A stretch of 64,000 bases of DNA from Siphonobacter sp048595215 (GTDB taxonomy: Bacteria > Bacteroidota > Bacteroidia > Cytophagales > Spirosomataceae): assembly GCF_048595215.1 (NCBI RefSeq), contig NZ_JBMDWJ010000197.1, forward strand, positions 1 to 64,000. Direction: 5' to 3'. A program made the position numbers and the translations under genes. The notes under the pieces are model-generated. The model worked only from the letters and a program-made list of their open reading frames with translations, was not told where the DNA came from and searched no databases. Shown in pieces: positions 16,055 to 24,443 of this stretch (within the stretch, counting starts at the first letter, position 1; every line of letters starts with the position of its first letter).

Positions 16055-17137
16055 TTATTCGGGCAAATCCTCGATACGACGGGGTTCCAGGCGGGGCTGG
16101 GCGTTCATGTGGTGACGGTACTGCGATGATACCTCATAGGCTTTACGGCGTATTCGCATAATGTTACCCAGCGGCCGATGTTCGGGCAGGCAGTGAAACG
16201 GATTGAAGGAGAGTACGTCGTCAGCATAGACACGGCGGGCGGGACTATAAGCGTCCTGAGCAGGAATGACCAGCCGGGCGACGGGCTGATACGGGCTCTG
16301 CTGCTGGGGCCATTCTACCGATCCATCTTCCACGGGCATCGTTTGAAGATCAGTACAGAGCTGTACCTGAATTTCGTATGCCGCCGACTGCTTTTTGAAA
16401 AACTTTACGACCGCATCCCGAATGGCTGAATCATGGTTGCTCGTATCGATTTCTTCGCCGGTCAGTAGTTTGACCGAAGTGGATAACGGCGTTGCCCGTA
16501 CTTTCGCTACGTAATCTCCGTAGCGAAGGGCAGCCATACTGAAAAAGGTTTCGCCCAAAATGTGTTTGACCTGCACGCCCGCAATCTCCTTTTGAATACC
16601 CAAAGCATCCAGTACTTTATTGGCTGTTCGACCCGCCTGAGCAATCAGTTTTTGCATTTGCTCGGGATTTTTTGCCTCGCGTTCCAGCGTTTTCTGCTGA
16701 TTTAGGTATTGATAAATTGTACCAAAAGGAATGACGGGATTATTCACCAGCAGAAAATCCTGCGTGACGGCATCGGCCTCTTCCGGAAGAAATTTTGGAC
16801 CTTCTACTCCCACAAGCTTGAGAGCCATGCCTTGCGGAGCCCCAACGCCGTCGGGCTGAATACTGCCCGGAGCCGTCGAAAATCGGACAATAACCGGATA
16901 CGTTCGCGGTTCCCGGAACACGCCTTGAGCCAGTGGTTCCGGCAGATTCGGGTAGACGTGCAACTCTGCCTTGAGAATACCATGACTTTTGGCGTGAGCA
17001 TCGCGGATGGCGTGACGGTATTTGTCGAACATCAGGCGATTGATCCGAGCCATTGATTCGACAATTTCATTGGAAATTTCTTCTTCCCGGGGTTGAATTA
17101 CTTCAATTTCGTCGGAGTAAGGTACGTACGTATGCAT
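16055..17137 (-). CDS. Catalase-family heme protein (small, y4iL-like)
   Basis: A 360-residue member of the catalase superfamily, shorter than classical monofunctional catalases (about 480). Recognisable blocks are DAHAKSHGILKAELHVYPNL, where the His aligns with the distal catalytic His; YPVIVRFSTAPGSIQPDG; and the C-terminal FNPFHCLPEHRPLGNIMRIR with RKAYEVSSQYR, where the Tyr is the likely proximal heme ligand. No signal peptide is seen, so it is cytoplasmic. It converges on the AlkB-like gene, with stops 3 bases apart. It may be a peroxidase or fatty-acid-peroxide enzyme rather than a fast catalase. Confidence 0.8.
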   Translation of the reverse strand: MHTYVPYSDEIEVIQPREEEISNEIVESMARINRLMFDKYRHAIRDAHAKSHGILKAELHVYPNLPEPLAQGVFREPRTYPVIVRFSTAPGSIQPDGVGAPQGMALKLVGVEGPKFLPEEADAVTQDFLLVNNPVIPFGTIYQYLNQQKTLEREAKNPEQMQKLIAQAGRTANKVLDALGIQKEIAGVQVKHILGETFFSMAALRYGDYVAKVRATPLSTSVKLLTGEEIDTSNHDSAIRDAVVKFFKKQSAAYEIQVQLCTDLQTMPVEDGSVEWPQQQSPYQPVARLVIPAQDAYSPARRVYADDVLSFNPFHCLPEHRPLGNIMRIRRKAYEVSSQYRHHMNAQPRLEPRRIEDLPE

Positions 17138-17347
17138 GGAGGTACAGAGCTGGTTAAAGCTTTAAGGGTACTAAAAAATCCTGCCTACCAAAGAAAGAAG
17201 TACTAGCGACCGAAGCAGTTCATCCGGACTCATTATTGGAAACGGAATACAGGGAAGGAACATTTTTTTTGAAAATTCAAAGCATAAAGGCCCGCTTTCG
17301 GATGTCCCACTGGCTTTTATCCCGAAACTTTCCTGAAAAAAGTACGT

Positions 17348-18421
17348 ATGCAACCTACAACCACTTCTAACACGGCTGTACAACAGCCTGAGTACACCTT
17401 TATCCAACGCGTATGCATTGCCGTGGGCATCACGCTCATCTTCGTTCTGGGTACGCTGTTGCTCGGCTTTAGTTTTGATATTTTATTGCTGATTATCGCT
17501 TCCTTGCTGGTGGCTCTGCCGCTCCGGGCAGCCGCCCGCTGGTTGAGCAAAAAAACCAACTGGAAAGAGGGCATTTGTATGGTGCTCGTTTCCTTGACGG
17601 TACTGGGTGCCATCGTTGGTATCTTTTGGATTTTATCCTCGGCCATAGGCGATCAGGTGAGTACCCTGAAAGAAGATGCTCCCGAAGCCATTGCCAACTT
17701 TCAGAAACAAGTTTCCCGGAATAAACTAGGGAAGCAAATTTTATCCAGTATCCCGACGACCGACGAACTCATGCAGCGTCGCGAAAAATGGATGTCGCAG
17801 GCTTCAGGCGTGCTCTCGTCTACCTTTGGTACCATTGCCGACCTGTACGTTATCATTTTCCTGGGCATTTTCATTGCGGTACAACCCCGGCTCTATCATA
17901 AGGGTATTGTATTGATGATTCCCCAGAAATCCCGGAAGCGAGCCAGTGAAGTACTCAATAAAGTAGCCGACACGCTGGTCCACTGGCTAATGGGGCAGTT
18001 GATCTCGATGACCTTTGTAGGAATTTTAACCTTTCTGGGTTTATGGATTTTGGGCGTGCCGTTGGCGGGAGCCTTGGGTCTGTTTGCAGCCATAACGGCT
18101 TTTATTCCGAACATCGGACCGATCATGGCACTGGTACCGGCCGTACTTTTTGCTCTAATGGATAGTCCGGAGCAGGCATTTTACGTAGTGCTTTTGTACG
18201 TAGGCGTTCAGGCCATTGAAAGTAGTCTGCTGACGCCATTAGTACAAAAAAAGATGATTAACATCCCGCCTGCCTTGGTACTGATCGCTCAGTTGATTGT
18301 GGGTGTTTTCTCGGGGATCCTGGGCATGATCCTGGCTACACCGATTATGGCCGTAGTACTGGTGCTGGTGAAGATGCTGTACATTCAGGATACGCTGAAG
18401 GATGATTCCGTAGAGGTATGA
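17348..18421 (+). CDS. AI-2E family (PerM-like) transporter
   Basis: An inner-membrane protein of 357 residues with about eight hydrophobic segments: a pair at the N-terminus (VCIAVGITLIFVLGTLLLGF), a soluble loop at about 95-150, and a C-terminal bundle with the family block AAITAFIPNIGPIMALVPAV. The family was named for an Escherichia coli protein proposed to export autoinducer 2, but most members have unproven substrates and some move ions. There is no luxS in the window, so a quorum-sensing role should not be assumed. It begins 210 bases from the divergent catalase-like gene. Confidence 0.87.
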   Translation: MQPTTTSNTAVQQPEYTFIQRVCIAVGITLIFVLGTLLLGFSFDILLLIIASLLVALPLRAAARWLSKKTNWKEGICMVLVSLTVLGAIVGIFWILSSAIGDQVSTLKEDAPEAIANFQKQVSRNKLGKQILSSIPTTDELMQRREKWMSQASGVLSSTFGTIADLYVIIFLGIFIAVQPRLYHKGIVLMIPQKSRKRASEVLNKVADTLVHWLMGQLISMTFVGILTFLGLWILGVPLAGALGLFAAITAFIPNIGPIMALVPAVLFALMDSPEQAFYVVLLYVGVQAIESSLLTPLVQKKMINIPPALVLIAQLIVGVFSGILGMILATPIMAVVLVLVKMLYIQDTLKDDSVEV

Positions 18422-18466
18422 TTTCGGCATTGAATTGCGTTACTTTGAGGGCATCAATCTACCGCT

Positions 18467-19411
18467 GTGTCTGGTCAATCTTCTTTAGCAATCGTCATTC
18501 CCGCCTACAAAGCGTTGTATCTGGCTGAAACGCTGGCGAGTATCGCAGCTCAGACTAATCAGGATTTTACCCTGTACGTAGGCGATGATGGCAGTCCGCA
18601 CGACCTGAAATCTATTTGTGATATCTACGCGACTCAACTAAAACTGGTGTACCATCGGTTCCCGGAAAATCTGGGAGCCAAACAGCTGGTGCAGCACTGG
18701 AAACGCTGCGTAGAACTGGTACAGCAGGAAGAATGGATCTGGCTTTTCGCGGATGACGATCTGATGGAAAAAGACTGCGTAGACGTGTTCTACCAAAGTT
18801 TACTGCAAACCCAGCAACAGTACGACATTTACCGTTTCAATTCACGGGTAGTGAATGATCAGAATCAGATCATTCGGGAACATGCGGACAGCCCAGTTGT
18901 AGAAAACGCCATGCAGCTGGCCTGGCATCTTTTGCGGGACGAACGGGGTAACGTCATGCCCGATCAGATCGTGCGTCGTGCTACGTACAAAGCTTTAGGT
19001 GGTTACGTCGATTTCCCTTACGCCCAGGCTTCGGACTGGGCAACGGCTATTCATTTCGCTCATCCGAAAGGATTGTACAGTATGCCCGGACCGAAAATTC
19101 GCTGGCGGTACAGCGGTTCTAGTATTTCTTCCACCGCCCATCATCAGGCGAAAGAAATCATTTTTGGGCACCTGGATTTTATCGAATGGATTACCCGGTA
19201 CTTCAACGAAGCGGACGCCAGTCGCTACGGCCTTTCCCGCGAGCAGATCACGGAAGAAGCCTGGCGAAATCTTAAACGCGTGATGCGGGATCACTACCGG
19301 GGAATCCCGGTTAGCTATGTACTGCCCGTCGCCCGACGGCTGCAACGAACCTTTCACTGGGGCATACTAGTGACCCTCGTCCGGGCGTTTCGGATGACCC
19401 GAACGAAATAA
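18467..19411 (+). CDS. GT2 family glycosyltransferase
   Basis: A 314-residue glycosyltransferase. The GT-A core begins SLAIVIPAYKALYLAETLAS, has YVGDDGSPHD and the metal-binding WLFADDDLMEKD near residue 102, and lacks membrane helices apart from a weak one near the C-terminus. The start codon is GTG at 18467; no ATG is available before the nucleotide-binding strand. The next glycosyltransferase follows after 12 bases, so the two form an operon. Donor and acceptor are unknown. They may build a surface glycan. Confidence 0.85.
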   Translation: MSGQSSLAIVIPAYKALYLAETLASIAAQTNQDFTLYVGDDGSPHDLKSICDIYATQLKLVYHRFPENLGAKQLVQHWKRCVELVQQEEWIWLFADDDLMEKDCVDVFYQSLLQTQQQYDIYRFNSRVVNDQNQIIREHADSPVVENAMQLAWHLLRDERGNVMPDQIVRRATYKALGGYVDFPYAQASDWATAIHFAHPKGLYSMPGPKIRWRYSGSSISSTAHHQAKEIIFGHLDFIEWITRYFNEADASRYGLSREQITEEAWRNLKRVMRDHYRGIPVSYVLPVARRLQRTFHWGILVTLVRAFRMTRTK

Positions 19412-19423
19412 ATCAACAGGTTT

Positions 19424-20305
19424 ATGACCGCCTTCTTCCCTACAATCACCATCGTTACTCCTTCGTACAACCAGGGAGCATTCATTGAAGAAACCATCGT
19501 TTCCGTACTCGACCAACAGTATCCAAACTTGGAATACCTGATTATCGACGGCGGTAGTACGGATGAAAGCGTGGAGATTATCCGCCGCTACAGTAAATAC
19601 CTGTCGTTTTGGGAGAGTACGCCCGATCGTGGACAAAGCCACGCCATCAACAAAGGCTTTGTCCGGAGTACGGGAGCCATTCTGGGCTGGCTCAACAGCG
19701 ATGATCTGTACATGCCCGGTACGCTGGTTCAGATTCATACGTATTTGCAGGAAGCGGACCTGGTATTCGGCAATTGCTGGCATCTCCAGGAAAAACAAAG
19801 CGAGACGGAATCGCTTCGGAGTGACGTGACTGAGAAAATGCAGCGGGTATCGCTGGCCAATGAAGACTACATCATTCAACCCTCGACCTTCTGGACGCGG
19901 CGAGCTTGGGAGCAAACGGGCCCCTTGCGGGAAGATTTACACTTTGCCTTTGACTGGGAATGGTTTTTGCGGGCCGAGCAGCAAAAATTGAAGTTTCAGT
20001 ACGTGGAAGATTGTTGGTCCGTGTACCGACTCCATGAATCGCATAAAACGGGTACGGGCGGCTCAGTCCGGCAGGAGGAAATTCTTCACATCTACGAGCA
20101 GTACGCTCCGCATCTGGCCGTGCTGTATGGCATGCTTCGGGAGGAAGACCTGGCCTTACGAGATTTTACCACGCATTGGAAAGCAAAAGTGCATACCCTG
20201 TTGCACGGAACATCAAGTCGGGCGGCTCTGCTGAAAGCCCTGCATCCGGAAAAATACGAAGCGTATACGGAAGCCGAAGTCGAAGGCTGTTGGTGTATGC
20301 TGTAA
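19424..20305 (+). CDS. GT2 family glycosyltransferase
   Basis: A 293-residue glycosyltransferase in the operon with the previous gene. Visible motifs are ITIVTPSYNQGAFIEETIVS, YLIIDGGSTDESVEIIRRY and the DXD-type block ILGWLNSDDLYMPGTL, then FWTRRAWEQTGPLREDLHFA, the usual acceptor-site region. The C-terminal 60 residues (about 230-293) are helical and ordinary. No membrane anchor is seen. A strong hairpin follows at 20312-20338. Confidence 0.87.
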   Translation: MTAFFPTITIVTPSYNQGAFIEETIVSVLDQQYPNLEYLIIDGGSTDESVEIIRRYSKYLSFWESTPDRGQSHAINKGFVRSTGAILGWLNSDDLYMPGTLVQIHTYLQEADLVFGNCWHLQEKQSETESLRSDVTEKMQRVSLANEDYIIQPSTFWTRRAWEQTGPLREDLHFAFDWEWFLRAEQQKLKFQYVEDCWSVYRLHESHKTGTGGSVRQEEILHIYEQYAPHLAVLYGMLREEDLALRDFTTHWKAKVHTLLHGTSSRAALLKALHPEKYEAYTEAEVEGCWCML

Positions 20306-20310
20306 CAACA

Positions 20311-20338
20311 AAAAAGCCTCGCTTTTCGGCGAGGCTTT
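20311..20338. terminator. Bidirectional terminator between GT2 gene and tRNA-Val
   Basis: Stem AAAGCCTCGC / GCGAGGCTTT. Read on the minus strand the T-run is six long, so it mainly ends the tRNA transcript. It also serves the plus-strand glycosyltransferase operon. Confidence 0.8.
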
Positions 20339-20345
20339 AAAAGGG

Positions 20346-20420
20346 TGGGTGATGAGGGATTCGAACCCCCGACCCTCTGCTTGTAAGGCAGATGCTCTGA
20401 ACCAGCTGAGCTAATCACCC
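20346..20420 (-). tRNA. tRNA-Val (anticodon TAC)
   Basis: A 75-nt cloverleaf on the minus strand. The acceptor stem GGGTGAT pairs with ATCACCC, the D arm contains AGCTCAGCTGGT, the anticodon stem-loop is TCTGC-CTTACAA-GCAGA with anticodon TAC, and the T loop is GGTTCGAATCC. The discriminator base is A. CCA is not encoded and must be added. It reads codon GTA, which is used heavily in the neighbouring genes. Confidence 0.95.
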
Positions 20421-20548
20421 TTTTTTTATTTCTGTTTCCCTGTCGTTTGGGGCTGCAAACATACGGAATGAAAACGGCCTTACGCAACTATCTGCCCAAA
20501 AAAAGTTTAAAAAAATGTATACTTCTCTGAAAATCAGAAGCAAAAATT

Positions 20549-21235
20549 TTACTCCACAATCGTGTATTTGGCTTTCGCTTGGGCCAAACTCATCGCGTTG
20601 AAGTGCCACCATTCGCTGGTGATCCCCATGAAGCCGCCGGCAGTCATAGCCTGCCGTAGAATCTCCCGGTTCGCCACGTGCGTTTTGGTAATCTTGCCCT
20701 GCTGGAGCATTTCGGCTTCTTTGCGGGGATAGGCTTCACTGCCGAAGAAATCGAACGGCGTACCCATGTCGAGAGCCTTCCCATCGGCGGTAGCTACCGT
20801 CAGATCCACCGCACAACCGTAGTTATGAATGGAGCCACGCGTCGGGTGAGCGACGTAATTGGTGCGATACTTGGGAGCATACTGCGGTAGGGCTTCCCAG
20901 AGTTTCCATTGTACCTTCCGAGAACGAACCCCGTCGTAAACCAGCAAGCGTAGTTCAGGATGATGCTTCTTCAGGTACTCGTGAGCTTTTTTGAGTTTTT
21001 CGGCGGTTTCCTTCTGGAGAAAACATCGCGTAATGCAGCCGTACACGTCTTTGTGAACGAAATTATCGGTGGTTGAATACTTCAGATCCACTAACAAACT
21101 GGGATCGACCTGCTTCACATCCACCAGACCCGCTTTTTCGAGACTTATTTCATCGTCACAGGCAGCCGGGCGATCTGTATACGAAGTACAGAAAAGCAGG
21201 GTCAGCGAAAGGGCAAAAGACTTTAGAACCATCAT
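20549..21235 (-). CDS. D-alanyl-D-alanine dipeptidase, VanX/DdpX family
   Basis: A zinc dipeptidase of 228 residues that splits D-Ala-D-Ala. The zinc ligands lie in RGSIHNYGCAVDLTV (His and Asp of the SxHxxGxAxD motif) and in ITSEWWHFN (catalytic Glu and third ligand His). A signal peptide begins at MMVLKSFALSLTLLFCTSYT, so the enzyme is exported and most likely recycles cell-wall dipeptide in the periplasm. There are no vanA, vanH, vanR or vanS genes here, so vancomycin resistance is not implied. The frame is open for 45 more codons upstream, but those residues are unrelated. Confidence 0.88.
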   Translation of the reverse strand: MMVLKSFALSLTLLFCTSYTDRPAACDDEISLEKAGLVDVKQVDPSLLVDLKYSTTDNFVHKDVYGCITRCFLQKETAEKLKKAHEYLKKHHPELRLLVYDGVRSRKVQWKLWEALPQYAPKYRTNYVAHPTRGSIHNYGCAVDLTVATADGKALDMGTPFDFFGSEAYPRKEAEMLQQGKITKTHVANREILRQAMTAGGFMGITSEWWHFNAMSLAQAKAKYTIVE

Positions 21236-21368
21236 ACAATCCGGTTGGGAATACACGTGAAGGTATACCCAATTGCCGACCTTTTTGTTTTTCTTTTTCC
21301 GGGAAGGTACCATTTTTAGCCATTTTGAGCGAAATTCAGGGCTCAACTGTTTCTGCATTACTTCCCTC

Positions 21369-22604
21369 ATGGCTCTTAATTACCTCTGGATTGGCTTTTT
21401 CCTGGTGGCGTTTGTGGTGGCCCTCTTCAAGTTAATCTTCTTCGGCGATACTGAAATTTTCAAGCTTCTGGTCGATGGCATGTTCGAGTCGGCGGAAGTG
21501 GCCGTTATGAAAATTGCCTTACCGCTGGCGGGCGTCATGACCTTTTTTCTGGGGATTCTGAAAGTGGGCGAAGAGGCGGGCGTGATTGGCTTTCTCGCCC
21601 GACGCATTGGACCGTTTTTCAATAAACTCTTTCCCGAAGTACCTAAGGATCATCCGGCTCACGGACAAATGATCATGAACTTTTCGGCCAATATGCTCGG
21701 GCTGGATAATGCGGCCACGCCCTTTGGACTGAAAGCCATGCAGAGCTTGCAGGAGCTGAATCCGAATAAAGAGGTCGCGACCAATGCCCAAATCATGTTC
21801 ATGACCCTGCACTCGGCGGGTCCGGTGCTGATCCCCCTGAGCGTAATGGCCCAGCGGGCCGTGTACGGAGCCGCCGATGCCTCGGACATTTTCATTCCCT
21901 GTCTCATTGCCACCTACGTTGCTACGCTGGTGGGATTACTGTTTGTGGCGTTCCGTCAGAAAATCAATCTGCTGGATCGTACCATTCTGACCTGGCTGGG
22001 TGGCCTGACCCTGGCGATTGTGGCCCTGCTGGCCTACCTGACTACCTTATCCAAAGAAGGCATTGAAACGTTCTCCAAAGTATTCAGTAATGTGGTGCTG
22101 TTTGGCTTTGTCCTGTCTTTTCTGGGGATCGCTTTTCGTAAAAAAGTAGACGTATTTTCCAGCTTCATCGAGGGAGCCAAAGGGGGCTTTGAAACCTCCG
22201 TACGCATTATTCCGTACCTGGTGGGCATGCTGGTGGCCATTGGTGTCCTGCGAAATTCCGGAGCCTTAGGCTACGTAGTGGATGGTTTTCGATGGGGGTT
22301 CAGTTTCCTGCCGATTCGCACGGAATGGGTGGATGCCCTGCCCACGGCTCTGATGCACCCCTTAAGCGGGAGCGGTTCGCGGGCGATGATGATTGATACG
22401 ATGAAAACCTTTGGAGCGGATTCGTTCGTCGGGCGACTGGCCTGTATATTCCAGGGTTCAGCCGATACCATCCTGTACGTAATTGCCCTGTACTTCGGTT
22501 CCGTAAATGTGAAGAATACCCGCTATACGCTTTGGGCCGGGCTGGTAGCCGATCTGGCCGGAATTGTGGCAGCTATTGCGGTGGGATACCTGTTCTTTGG
22601 TTAA
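21369..22604 (+). CDS. SpmA-SpmB fusion, nucleoside recognition (Gate) domain membrane protein
   Basis: A polytopic membrane protein of 411 residues that joins two Gate/nucleoside-recognition domains, which are separate proteins (SpmA, SpmB) in spore-forming Firmicutes. Domain one holds NFSANMLGLDNAATPFGLKA and QIMFMTLHSAGPVLIPLSV. Domain two holds VRIIPYLVGMLVAIGVLRNS and DALPTALMHPLSGSGSRAMM. The fused form is common in Bacteroidota, which do not sporulate, so the role is not spore maturation; transport of a small molecule is likely. The start at 21369 (MALNYLWIGFF) begins the first helix. Confidence 0.86.
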   Translation: MALNYLWIGFFLVAFVVALFKLIFFGDTEIFKLLVDGMFESAEVAVMKIALPLAGVMTFFLGILKVGEEAGVIGFLARRIGPFFNKLFPEVPKDHPAHGQMIMNFSANMLGLDNAATPFGLKAMQSLQELNPNKEVATNAQIMFMTLHSAGPVLIPLSVMAQRAVYGAADASDIFIPCLIATYVATLVGLLFVAFRQKINLLDRTILTWLGGLTLAIVALLAYLTTLSKEGIETFSKVFSNVVLFGFVLSFLGIAFRKKVDVFSSFIEGAKGGFETSVRIIPYLVGMLVAIGVLRNSGALGYVVDGFRWGFSFLPIRTEWVDALPTALMHPLSGSGSRAMMIDTMKTFGADSFVGRLACIFQGSADTILYVIALYFGSVNVKNTRYTLWAGLVADLAGIVAAIAVGYLFFG

Positions 22605-22610
22605 AAAGAA

Positions 22611-22638
22611 GCTTCCCGAAGGTACGCCTTCGGGAAGC
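22611..22638. terminator. Bidirectional terminator between convergent genes
   Basis: A perfect 12-bp stem GCTTCCCGAAGG / CCTTCGGGAAGC with a 4-base loop, between the SpmAB stop (22604) and the TrpF-like stop (22649). Confidence 0.75.
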
Positions 22639-22648
22639 AGATACGATC

Positions 22649-23233
22649 TCAATCTTCGTCGAGACGTTCGAGAATGTCCATCATTTCGCCGAATTCCTTG
22701 TAACCGGGGCGGGTTTCTTCGCCACCGAAGAGGGCAATACCTTTGATGGGAATCTGATCGAGTACTTCGAGTACGTTCATTTCGTTCAAACCAAAACCCA
22801 GCAGGGTGGGGTACTTGAACGCAAACTGATCGAGATAGCCCAGCGTAGGAGTATCGAGGTGAATAAACGGATCGGAATGTTCAATCAGGTAATAATCGGC
22901 TCCATTGAGTTCGGTTGGTAAGCCTTCCGCCAGATCGAGTTTCAGGATAATGGGAAGTCCCAGCGTTTTCGCTTCGGCTACCAGTTCAGGATGACTGATC
23001 TGCAAAACATCCGGCTTATACGCCTCGACCAGCGACTGAATCGTAGCCAAATCGGTAGTCTCGGTTTCCCCCACAATGGATACACCCGCCAGCCAGCCTC
23101 TGATTTCGCTGAATTTTTCCAGTGCAATGGTGTCCATGGAAAACCCCAGCCATTCGACGTACATCCCCGCACAGTAACGGGCATCGGATAAGTTAGTGAT
23201 ATTGGAAATTTTAACGAGCGTACGTAAGGCCAT
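22649..23233 (-). CDS. Phosphoribosylanthranilate isomerase (TrpF)-like protein, catalytic Cys missing
   Basis: A 194-residue (beta/alpha)8-like protein that aligns end to end with TrpF. True TrpF starts VKICGIT with a catalytic Cys; here it is VKISNITNLSDARYCAGMYV, with Ser10 in place of Cys. The glycine-rich loop with the catalytic Asp (GGTGxxFDW in TrpF) is replaced by YLIEHSDPFIHLDTP. The phosphate-binding GL and SSG loops have become FGLNEMNV and LFGGEETRPG. The gene is not in a trp operon. It probably is not a tryptophan enzyme, although automated annotation would call it trpF. Its real role is unknown. Confidence 0.7.
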   Translation of the reverse strand: MALRTLVKISNITNLSDARYCAGMYVEWLGFSMDTIALEKFSEIRGWLAGVSIVGETETTDLATIQSLVEAYKPDVLQISHPELVAEAKTLGLPIILKLDLAEGLPTELNGADYYLIEHSDPFIHLDTPTLGYLDQFAFKYPTLLGFGLNEMNVLEVLDQIPIKGIALFGGEETRPGYKEFGEMMDILERLDED

Positions 23234-23269
23234 AAGTGCAATGAGTAGACGTATCGTCTTAGTTTTTGG

Positions 23270-23277
23270 CAAAACTA
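23270..23277 (-). promoter_or_regulatory. -7 promoter box of the TrpF-like gene
   Basis: TAGTTTTG on the minus strand, 37 bases before the start codon. No good -33 element seen. Confidence 0.4.
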
Positions 23278-23310
23278 GCGGTTTTCGACCAAAGCCGGCT
23301 ACAAAAACAA

Positions 23311-23331
23311 CAGCCAGCGATCCGCTGGCTG
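23311..23331 (-). terminator. Terminator hairpin after the DUF3471-like gene
   Basis: A perfect 9-bp stem CAGCCAGCG / CGCTGGCTG with loop ATC. On the minus strand it follows the stop at 23345 and is itself followed by TTGTTTTTGT. Confidence 0.7.
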
Positions 23332-23344
23332 TGAAAGACGATCG

Positions 23345-23707
23345 TTAGAGTTTGTCCCCCTCAAACTGTTGACCCTGTACCAACATTCGGTATTTAGTTA
23401 CTTTTTTATCGGCATCCCGGACAAAAACAATGGTGGCCTCGTAGCCTGGTACGGTAAAGGTATCGGCTGCATTCGGTGAAGCGAGCAATTCTCCCTTGCC
23501 CTGACCAATAGCTTCGGCCATTAGTTTTCCGTCTTCGATGGTAACAATGAACGATTCAAACACTCCCTCAACGCCCTTGTATTTCCCCGCGTATTCTTTC
23601 CACTGCGTACTGTCAGCCTGAATAGGGGTTTGAATTTGAGCAACTTGGGGGATGGATTTGGCTTCTGCTGAATACGCCAGGGCCAGGACAATAAGTAAAG
23701 CTTTCAT
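23345..23707 (-). CDS. Small secreted protein, DUF3471-like
   Basis: A 120-residue exported protein. The signal peptide is MKALLIVLALAYSAEA. The rest (YAGKYKGVEGVFESFIVTIE, TFTVPGYEATIVFVRDADKK) resembles the DUF3471 beta-rich module often found at the C-terminus of periplasmic serine beta-lactamase-like proteins, here alone. A textbook promoter precedes it. Function unknown. Confidence 0.75.
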   Translation of the reverse strand: MKALLIVLALAYSAEAKSIPQVAQIQTPIQADSTQWKEYAGKYKGVEGVFESFIVTIEDGKLMAEAIGQGKGELLASPNAADTFTVPGYEATIVFVRDADKKVTKYRMLVQGQQFEGDKL

Positions 23708-23729
23708 CGGAATAGTGGTTTTGTTTGAC

Positions 23730-23760
23730 CAAAGCTATTCAACAAAAAGAAACCCGCAAA
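23730..23760 (-). promoter_or_regulatory. Promoter of the DUF3471-like gene
   Basis: On the minus strand: TTTG (23760-23757), a 19-base spacer, TAGCTTTG (23737-23730). Both elements match the Bacteroidota consensus. The -33 element lies inside the terminator hairpin of the upstream gene. Confidence 0.65.
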
Positions 23761-23769
23761 ACTGCGGGT
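23752..23769 (-). terminator. Terminator of the folB-67aa transcript
   Basis: Stem ACCCGCA / TGCGGGT with loop AAAC. On the minus strand it is followed by TTCTTTTTG. Confidence 0.65.
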
Positions 23770-23801
23770 CATGAGAACTAAAGCATTGGCAAACTGGACT
23801 A

Positions 23802-24005
23802 CTAATGTTGAATTTTCGGGTGCGGAATAACTCGCCAGCCGGGTGTATTTTCGGCGTGTCGGGCTACGATTTCAGCAGCCACATCTTCCAGAATCTCCGC
23901 GTTAGAAGTGAAGTACAGGCTTTTGTGCCGTTGCTCATCAAAGCTGATTTCAAAATATTCGTTGTGAAAAGCTTCTTCTTTCGGGTCTACCAGTTTGTAG
24001 TCCAT
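23802..24005 (-). CDS. Hypothetical protein (67 aa)
   Basis: A small acidic cytoplasmic protein, MDYKLVDPKEEAFHNEYFEI to WRVIPHPKIQH, with no signal peptide or membrane helix. I do not recognise the family. It lies 52 bases after folB on the same strand and is followed by a terminator, so it is probably the last gene of that transcript. Codon use (GTA, CGT, TAC) matches the neighbours, which supports it as coding. Confidence 0.6.
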   Translation of the reverse strand: MDYKLVDPKEEAFHNEYFEISFDEQRHKSLYFTSNAEILEDVAAEIVARHAENTPGWRVIPHPKIQH

Positions 24006-24057
24006 TCTTATGATCGTTTGGTTGATGGATAACTACCCGTACTAAATTCATGCCAGT

Positions 24058-24408
24058 TTAGCCTTCCAGCGTAACCCGGGAACGCTCGCATACGCCGCCT
24101 ACGGGCGGATTGTACTTGGAGACCGAAACCGCAATTTTCTCCACATGCGGGTACTTTTCACGGATGCCCTGAATGATCTGATAAGCAATATGTTCAAGCA
24201 ACTTATGCGAATGTCGCATGGTAACGGATACGATTTCGTAGACCTTGGCGTAGTTAACGGTCTCACTCAACTTATCGTGAATGGCCGCCTGCTGAAAGTC
24301 AACAGTAATGATCACATCGATGGAGTACCGATTTCCAATTTTTTGTTCTTCTTCGTAAAAACCGTGGTACGAAAAGAATTCCAGACCTTCTAAGGCAATT
24401 GTTCCCAT
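24058..24408 (-). CDS. folB: Dihydroneopterin aldolase
   Basis: A 116-residue enzyme of folate synthesis that converts 7,8-dihydroneopterin to 6-hydroxymethyl-dihydropterin and glycolaldehyde. Family blocks are ALEGLEFFSYHGFYEEEQKI (catalytic-site Glu and Tyr), TVNYAKVYEIV and the C-terminal VSVSKYNPPVGG with the catalytic Lys. It is the usual length. The start MGTIALEGLEFF (24408) matches the family, but the divIVA terminator ends one base before it. A longer start at 24441, two bases after the divIVA stop, would read through that hairpin and add eleven residues. Confidence 0.9.
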   Translation of the reverse strand: MGTIALEGLEFFSYHGFYEEEQKIGNRYSIDVIITVDFQQAAIHDKLSETVNYAKVYEIVSVTMRHSHKLLEHIAYQIIQGIREKYPHVEKIAVSVSKYNPPVGGVCERSRVTLEG

Positions 24409-24409
24409 G

Positions 24410-24435
24410 AAAAAAAGGGGAGCGTTTCCGCTCCC
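24410..24435 (-). terminator. Rho-independent terminator of divIVA, abutting the folB start
   Basis: Stem GGGAGCG / CGCTCCC with a 4-base loop, followed on the minus strand by C and seven T. The T-run ends one base before the folB ATG at 24408-24406. Confidence 0.75.
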
Positions 24436-24443
24436 GTGCATTG

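Noticed and set aside
17348..18421. AI-2E transporter taken as evidence of quorum sensing
   Set aside because: Family name only; no luxS or lsr genes here, and substrates of the family vary.
20092..20487. Minus-strand frame of 131 codons across the tRNA
   Set aside because: It runs through the tRNA-Val gene and the GT2 terminator, so it cannot be a protein gene.
20549..21235. VanX homologue as a vancomycin-resistance marker
   Set aside because: No vanA/H/R/S partners; the exported form fits cell-wall dipeptide recycling.
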